From Chelonoidis abingdonii (Eukaryota; Chordata; Testudines; Testudinidae): 64,000 bases of DNA. Each line of letters starts with the position of its first letter. Within the stretch, counting starts at the first letter, position 1. The notes beneath the pieces are model-generated. The model saw only the letters and a program-made list of their open reading frames with translations. It was not told where the DNA came from and did not search any database. Below are positions 58,435 through 64,000 of the stretch, one piece after another. Location of the stretch: the NCBI RefSeq assembly GCF_003597395.2, contig NC_133770.1, positions 33,453,827 to 33,517,826 of the forward strand, given 5' to 3'. The translations under genes and the position numbers were made by a program.

Positions 58435-59024
58435 CCTGCCCTCATACCTATCCAAAAGCCCTTCCACTGTGCCTACCTAACCTCTCCACATCTCATAACC
58501 AGCCCTTCAATTCTGAAATCTATCCCCCCCATTTTCATCAGACACACGCGCGCACACAGGTCAGAAAACTCCTCCACAAGCACAGAACCCGCCTCCCTCC
58601 TACAGACATCCACCTACAACTAACTCAGGACTACGCTACACCCACTTGTACACTGCTGGTCCTGGAGAAGTAGAGGCAGCAGGGAAGGACTGTGGCTGCA
58701 GGAAGGCCTATTTTCTACATCAAGAGAGAACTGGTCCTACAGGAACCAGTATTCCATGCTTTGCGCCTCCCCTTTGCTGCCTTGGAGTCTATGTGCTTCA
58801 GAGCCAGGATGACTCAGGGCAGCCACCTATATGACATCGCGAGTCCAGAGACTGCAGAAGCTTCAGCCTCCCCCCAGTGGTGGCCAATGGCACTGCACAC
58901 TGCAGTACCTCAGCTGTGCTACACAGCTCTGTCTCCAGCATAGTGACATTATTGATAGGGCTTAGTTCCATTAGCTCCCAGTAAGACTAGCATAAATGAA
59001 GTCAGGTTAGATTCAGAATGGGTT

Positions 59025-59220
59025 GAGTGTTAGACTGCAACTTGGAAGACCTCCGTTCAATTTCTTCCTCTGACACACACCTTCTGTGTGATCTGCGGCA
59101 AGTCTCTTGGTCATTCTGTTCCTCAGATGTCCATCATGAAATGGGGTTAGCAGCACTTCCCTCTTTCACAGGGGTATTATGAGAATAAATATGTTAGAGA
59201 CATTATAGGTACTTATATTG
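59025..59220 (+). repeat. MIR-type CORE-SINE, sense
   Basis: The segment 'gtgtgatctgcggcaagtctcttggtcattctgttcctcagatgtccatcatgaaatgggg', then 'caggggtattatgagaataaatatgttagag', is a diverged MIR core and tail. Confidence 0.7.
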
Positions 59221-59224
59221 CTCC

Positions 59225-61170
59225 CATTACTAAAACAGATAGAAAGGATCAAGCCCCATGTACACATATTGTACATATTGGCAATTTTCCTAGTGTTTCA
59301 AAGCCAAGGTTTCTACTTTTCAGGTGGGAGGCCAGTTCCTTTTACTAGGAGTAAGTGGATGAAATTAAGAAAAAGGTAGATGGAGGCAGAATATGAGGAA
59401 ACATTCCTGACTGCAAGATCTCTAATCCTATGGAACAGTTTCTAATAGAAAGGGGTGGAAGCCCTGATCATTTGGGGCATTTCAAGTATTGCTGTCCACT
59501 TGAAATCTAAGCAGTTTCAGAGAACGAGTTAAAAAAGTGATTTCAAGTAAAGCAGGTGTCCCTGAGTCCGCCAGCCAATTTGTTGTGGTTTTACACTAAC
59601 ATTTTCTTTTAAAATGTTTTTAATCACACTTGTTTGTGTGGATGTTTTGCACAACAAAAAGGAAACCAACTGACTGACCAGATGGGAAAAACAATGAAAC
59701 CGTCTATGTGCACAGTGATATCAAATGCATAAACTAAGCCAACAGGAAAAAGAGAGAAATCCCCCTCCTTAGCTTCTTTCAGTCAAGGTATCTTAGTAGA
59801 TACTTTTAACAGTTGTAGGTACAAAACTTTCAGACAGACGTGGGAGTTTTAAATTGACAAATCCCTTTAAAAGTAACCAAAATAAAACACTAGTGAATGT
59901 AAAAATGGGGACAAATGGGCACTGGCAAGGAGATGGCCTAGATAATCTAATAAATCTTTCCCATCTCCTTGGTCAATGAAAAAGTAGGGAGGGATTTTAC
60001 TCCTAGCAATATGACAAAGAACTTATCCTGCTCATTCCCTCTACCACTGTGATTCAGAGGCAGGCAGGAAAGGGTGTGTCCCACCATAGCGACACTGAAT
60101 TCTTAGAATCACGTCCAGTTCTAGATTCTGGCTCCAATGTGGTAATACAAAGAATCTGGGTCAAAAGTGTGAGAGAGTGTATTGGAAGGGATGGAAGCGA
60201 TACCTTGGCTCCACGATAGCAGACCAGGAGCACTATTGATGAAGCCTTGAAGTGGATCAGCAGTCTGCATGTTAATGAAGAGAACCTGTAAAGCAAGGGG
60301 CTGCAGTTCATTAGAGTTTAGTTTAATACACAAGATCTCAGCTTCCTTCAAAGTCTGCTTGGCAGGAGAGGGTGGAGCTACTGTGGAGAAGGGTTCCTGT
60401 GAATAGCAGATGATCATGAATCTTTCAGCCCAAGAGAGTGAAAGGTACCATTCTGAAGCTGACTGGGGCGAAAAGGTTGCTATCATGATACCCCATCAAA
60501 TAGTATAACACTCTGTAACAATCAATATTTCATTTACATGGACAGGATTAGGTTCCTGTCTGGATGTCGTCTCATCCATCGTATACACGACAAATTAAAG
60601 AAACAGGTGCAGAAGTTCTCACCCAAGAGCAAAAGGAGAGCAGGATTTAACACCAACATCAAAATAAAAAACTCAGCTCAAGGCAGAGATGAACATGACA
60701 TAAGAAGGATAAAAAGGAGACTGGCCACCAGATCCATCCACTATTTTTTGCACAAAAAGTTTCCTAAGAAAAAATGGTTTTTTACTGAAAACAGAACTTT
60801 TTGTAAAATATTGTCAACACTTCAACATTTTCACAAAAGTTTGTGTGATGTTAATCAAACTGCTTATCAAACTTTTAAATGTTGTCACGGTTTAAATAAC
60901 TATTTCAAACACAATTCTGGTAACATTTTGATAGAAAAAAATTGATGAGATCCCAGAAGTGGGTTTGAAAAATACATCCATTTTGAACATTGCTATAGTT
61001 ACAAAATCTCATGGGAAAATGTTTTTTTGTCTTTCAGACAGCTGCATAGGCCATTGATGGGGCCTGCTTCAGAACAGGGACATATGCTTGATCTGATTTA
61101 GTATGGTGAATAGTATTACATGTTCAACAATGGTACATACACACCAAATATACTTGACAATTGTACTACA
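59225..61170. other. Unassigned sequence, partly AT-rich
   Basis: The stretch 60740-60960 is very AT-rich with 'cacaaaaagtttcc' and 'actttttgtaaaat' motifs. A plus-strand frame of 135 codons at 60538-60945 is Lys/Phe/His-rich and has no family features. I see no gene. Confidence 0.45.
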
Positions 61171-61174
61171 CAGG

Positions 61175-61442
61175 AAAGAAATTCCTTCTTGACCTCTGTG
61201 GCAATCTGCTGATGCACTGGAGCATGAGATTTCATCAACTGGCAATTAGCCAGGATGGGCAGAAATGGTGTCCCTAGTCTCTGTTTGCCAGAAGCTGGGA
61301 ATGAGTGACGGGATGGATCACTTGGTGATTACCTTTTCTGTTCATTCTCTCTGGGGCACCTGGCACTGGCCGCTGTCAGAAGACAGGATACTGGGCTAGA
61401 TGGACCCTTGGTCTGACCCAGTAGGGCCATTCTTATGTTCTG
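61175..61442 (+). mobile_element. CR1 LINE 3' end, sense
   Basis: This is a short 5'-truncated copy ending 'gatactgggctagatggacccttggtctgacccagtagggccattcttatgttc'. It matches, in reverse, the start of the CR1 at 4680. Confidence 0.88.
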
Positions 61443-61449
61443 GTTCAGA

Positions 61450-62990
61450 GGTAACGTCTTCAAAAGCATTAAGTGACTTAAGAGCCTAGATCACACTCAC
61501 TTCCAAGGAAACAGACTCATAAGTGCCTAAGTCCCTTTTGAATATGGGATTGGGCTTTGCAAAACTTTTCCTTGGGTCTTCAAATGTGATTTGTTACAGA
61601 TGTGTATGTAGGTTCTAATATTTGCATGGTTTTCCACAGGCACTAAGCAGTCATTTTACAAGATGGAAATGTGAGATCTAGTCCTCTCACAACATTATAG
61701 TTTCTGGATTGTGGAAATACTGTAAGATGATCACATCTTGCATTATTTCAGCCTCCAAATCGCTTCTTGAGGCAAAAAAAGTATTTAAAACAAGACCTCA
61801 AACACTGAGCTCTCCACATGTTGCCTGAACACATTGATTCTCTTTGGCACACACAGGGTTAACTTAACGCCCATGGACTCAGTCCTGGTTTATTATCCTG
61901 TTAAGTTCTGGTTGAGAAACAAATGAAAATTATGTATATTAAAAAGCAAACGACAGCAAAATAAAGTTCCCCATGGAGAGTGGGGTGGTGAGAGGCTTGA
62001 ACTATTGCTCTCTTTTAAAGACTCTCAAACTGGGCCAGAAAGTGGATGTGCAGCGGTTCTAATTTGAGGTAAGATCAACAATGCTGGAAAACAGTTTGTT
62101 TTCCCAGGGCTCATTTGTTTTGTTTGCCAGTGACATCACCATGTTTGATAGGTTTTGCTTCCTGAGGATGCCTGTTATCTCGCCAGTGTTTCCGACTTGT
62201 CAAAATCAGCCGGTCCAACTCCATAGTGCAGTGGAAACATGGGTCAAACGTTCTTTGGTTACTTCTAAGCTACAATGCTCCAGTAAAAGAAACAAGTATG
62301 CACTCACCCATGAAAAAACTGCATTAGAACACACATACATGAGCATAATTAAGGATTAAAAGCGCCAGTTCTTGGATACAATGGAACCCCTGGAGGGGGA
62401 CATTAAGAGAGTTCCTGGTTGTGTATTATCAAACACCTTTGTTTGTGCATTTGTCTTGGGCCCTTAACATTTTCTTAGCTTTAAAAAGAAAGAATTGTCA
62501 TTCTTGCCTGAAGGGTGAGAGAAGATAAATGATATTGATACCCTGTTGCAGTATCACTGAAAGATGCATATGCTGGACCTAATGAGTGTATACAAGCAGT
62601 ATTCATCCTGTGAACTGAATGACTGTGCCTCAGCGAAGTGGCAGAACTGGAGAGTGCTGCACAGTGTATGTTTATCTCATCATCCGAGTCTTTGATATAC
62701 GTTCTCTTGTTCTAGACATAGTTCATTAGAGCCTGACCTGCAGAAATGCTGGGCACTGACAACTCTAATTGAAGCCAGTGGGAGGTGCCATGCCCAGCAT
62801 CTCTGTAAAGCAGATCTTCATTGAGTAACAACCCCTGCTATGTTATATGTTCACACACAGCTCCCAATGACTTCAGTTGCAGTTCTGAGTGCTCATCACT
62901 TCTGCAAATCAGACCTCAGAGTCTCAAGTCAGACACCCAGAAAAAGAGGAACACACAATAGTGAAAAGTTTGGTTTAAGTGACTTGTCTA
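61450..62990. other. Unassigned sequence
   Basis: I see no repeat with clear ends and no gene. A plus-strand frame at 62081-62359 lacks family features. Confidence 0.45.
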
Positions 62991-62994
62991 TTTC

Positions 62995-63425
62995 CTTAGA
63001 GAGACAAGATGGCTGAGGTAATATCTTTTATGGGACCAAATTTTGTTGGTGAGAGACAAGATTTTTGAGCTACACAGAGCTCTTCTTCAGATCTGGGAAA
63101 GGAACTCCCAGCATCACAGTTAAATACAAGGTGGAACAGATTGTTTAGCATAAGTAGATAGCACATATTGTAAGGGACCATTTGAGGCAGAGTGATCTGT
63201 TAACACTTCTGCAGTCATAGGACAGAAAGAGGGGGTTAGTGAACTACACATTGTTGTAATAAGCCATAACTCCAATGTCTCTGTTCTGTCCATAAGTTTT
63301 AATGTCTAGCAGAGTAATGAATCTAAGCTCCTAGGCTTGTCTTTTGAAAGTGTTGTGCAAGTTTCCTTTGAGGATGAGGAGTGCTATAGAGTGACTGCTT
63401 CGTAAAAAGTGTTCACCCACAAGTG
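62995..63425. repeat. Interspersed repeat, possibly Penelope-like
   Basis: The segment 'gagacaagatggctgaggtaatatcttttatgggaccaaattttgttggtgagagacaagatttttgagctacacagagctcttcttcagatctggg', through 'gtgttcacccacaagtg', is a common turtle interspersed repeat. The Penelope-like assignment is from memory and tentative. Confidence 0.6.
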
Positions 63426-63564
63426 ATTTTTTTTCTGTCTTATTTTCCTGTGTGAGTCTCCATGCCCAGCTAGTTCCAATTCTCCTCTTCTGGCCCCTGG
63501 TCTGATCTGCATCATCGCTCCCCCTCACTGCTTCTCAGTCCCAGTGTCTCTCTCTGGCCCCTTC

Positions 63565-63865
63565 CAGAGGCGGATTAGGGTTTTGTGGGGCCCTCGGCCA
63601 CAGCAAGTGGGGGCCCTTCCCCACCCCTCCCACCTGCAGTCCCCTGTACTCCTGCATTCCTGCCAGGTCATACGGGCTTGCCCCACTCCACCCAGTACTC
63701 CTACTGGGAGCGGGAGCAGGAGCAGGGCACGGTGGCTTGCCCCGCTCCACCCGCCCGGTGCGCCTGCCAGAGAGAGGGGTCAGGGCACAGGGGTGCTCAT
63801 TTTTCCAGGGCACCCCAATTGGCTGAGGTAACTGGGCACAAGTCCCGTCCGCCCAGTGGCTAATC
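63565..63865. repeat. GC-rich element with CAGAGGCGGATTA-like ends
   Basis: It begins 'cagaggcggattagggttttgtggggccct' and ends near 'agtggctaatcggccac', a weaker inverted copy. The interior is C/G-rich with 'gggagcgggagcaggagcaggg'. Frames on both strands are composition effects. From 63870 to the end the sequence is C-rich and unassigned. Confidence 0.55.
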
Positions 63866-64000
63866 GGCCACAGGGCTCTTCATCCAACTTCAGTCTCATC
63901 TCACCCCCTCCTCTTGCCAGGATCCCCACTCCCTGTCTCTGTGTCCCAGTTTCCTTGTCCAGCCAAGCCCAGTCTCCCCTCCTCCGCGCAGCTTCTCATC

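Noticed and set aside
60538..60945. 135-codon Lys-rich plus-strand frame that looks histone- or transposase-like
   Set aside because: There is no motif, no splice context and no second copy. The last third is Phe/Lys/Asn-rich because the DNA is AT-rich.

Overview
The window is vertebrate nuclear DNA, most likely from a turtle, probably a cryptodire. Three things point there: a tRNA-headed SINE with a CR1-type tail (11228-11395), several CR1 LINE copies that match the turtle/archosaur type as I remember it, and a dense background of hAT-like, Tigger-like and palindromic MITEs, CORE-SINEs of the MIR type and one solo LTR. There is no bacterial or phage organisation: no operons, no CRISPR array and no defence or toxin cassette. 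Repeat families were assigned from memory, without a library search.

I can support one gene, the minus-strand orthologue of JCAD (KIAA1462, junctional cadherin 5 associated protein). It is read from three exons: 55551-55196 (contains the start codon at 55491), 46219-42480 (the very large central exon) and 35760-35726 (the last 11 codons and stop). Splice sites and phases agree at both junctions, and the joined product is 1356 residues, against 1359 for human JCAD as remembered. The first, non-coding exon and the promoter are not identified and may lie beyond 64000. A 3' UTR runs leftward from 35725, possibly to a poly(A) signal at 31835-31840.

Layout: 1-31800 is intergenic or downstream sequence, almost entirely repeats and unassigned sequence. 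It includes a long antisense CR1 (4680-7310) holding a solo LTR and a hAT-like MITE, a second antisense CR1 (20370-22030), a sense CR1 (29335-30225), a ~47-bp minisatellite (15163-15420) and two of the three copies of one GC-rich family. 31830-35725 is probable JCAD 3' UTR without recognised interspersed repeats. 35726-55551 is the JCAD coding body with introns of 6719 and 8976 bp, which carry MITEs, MIR copies and a 275-bp palindrome. 55552-64000 is probably the JCAD 5' intron, with two CORE-SINE or short palindromic copies, a CR1 3' end and two repeats at the right edge.

The best leads are regulatory or structural: a 13-codon upstream ORF whose start context depends on which first exon is spliced on, a very short last coding exon that sets the protein C-terminus, and long inverted repeats in transcribed introns. 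I found no convincing new multi-gene system.
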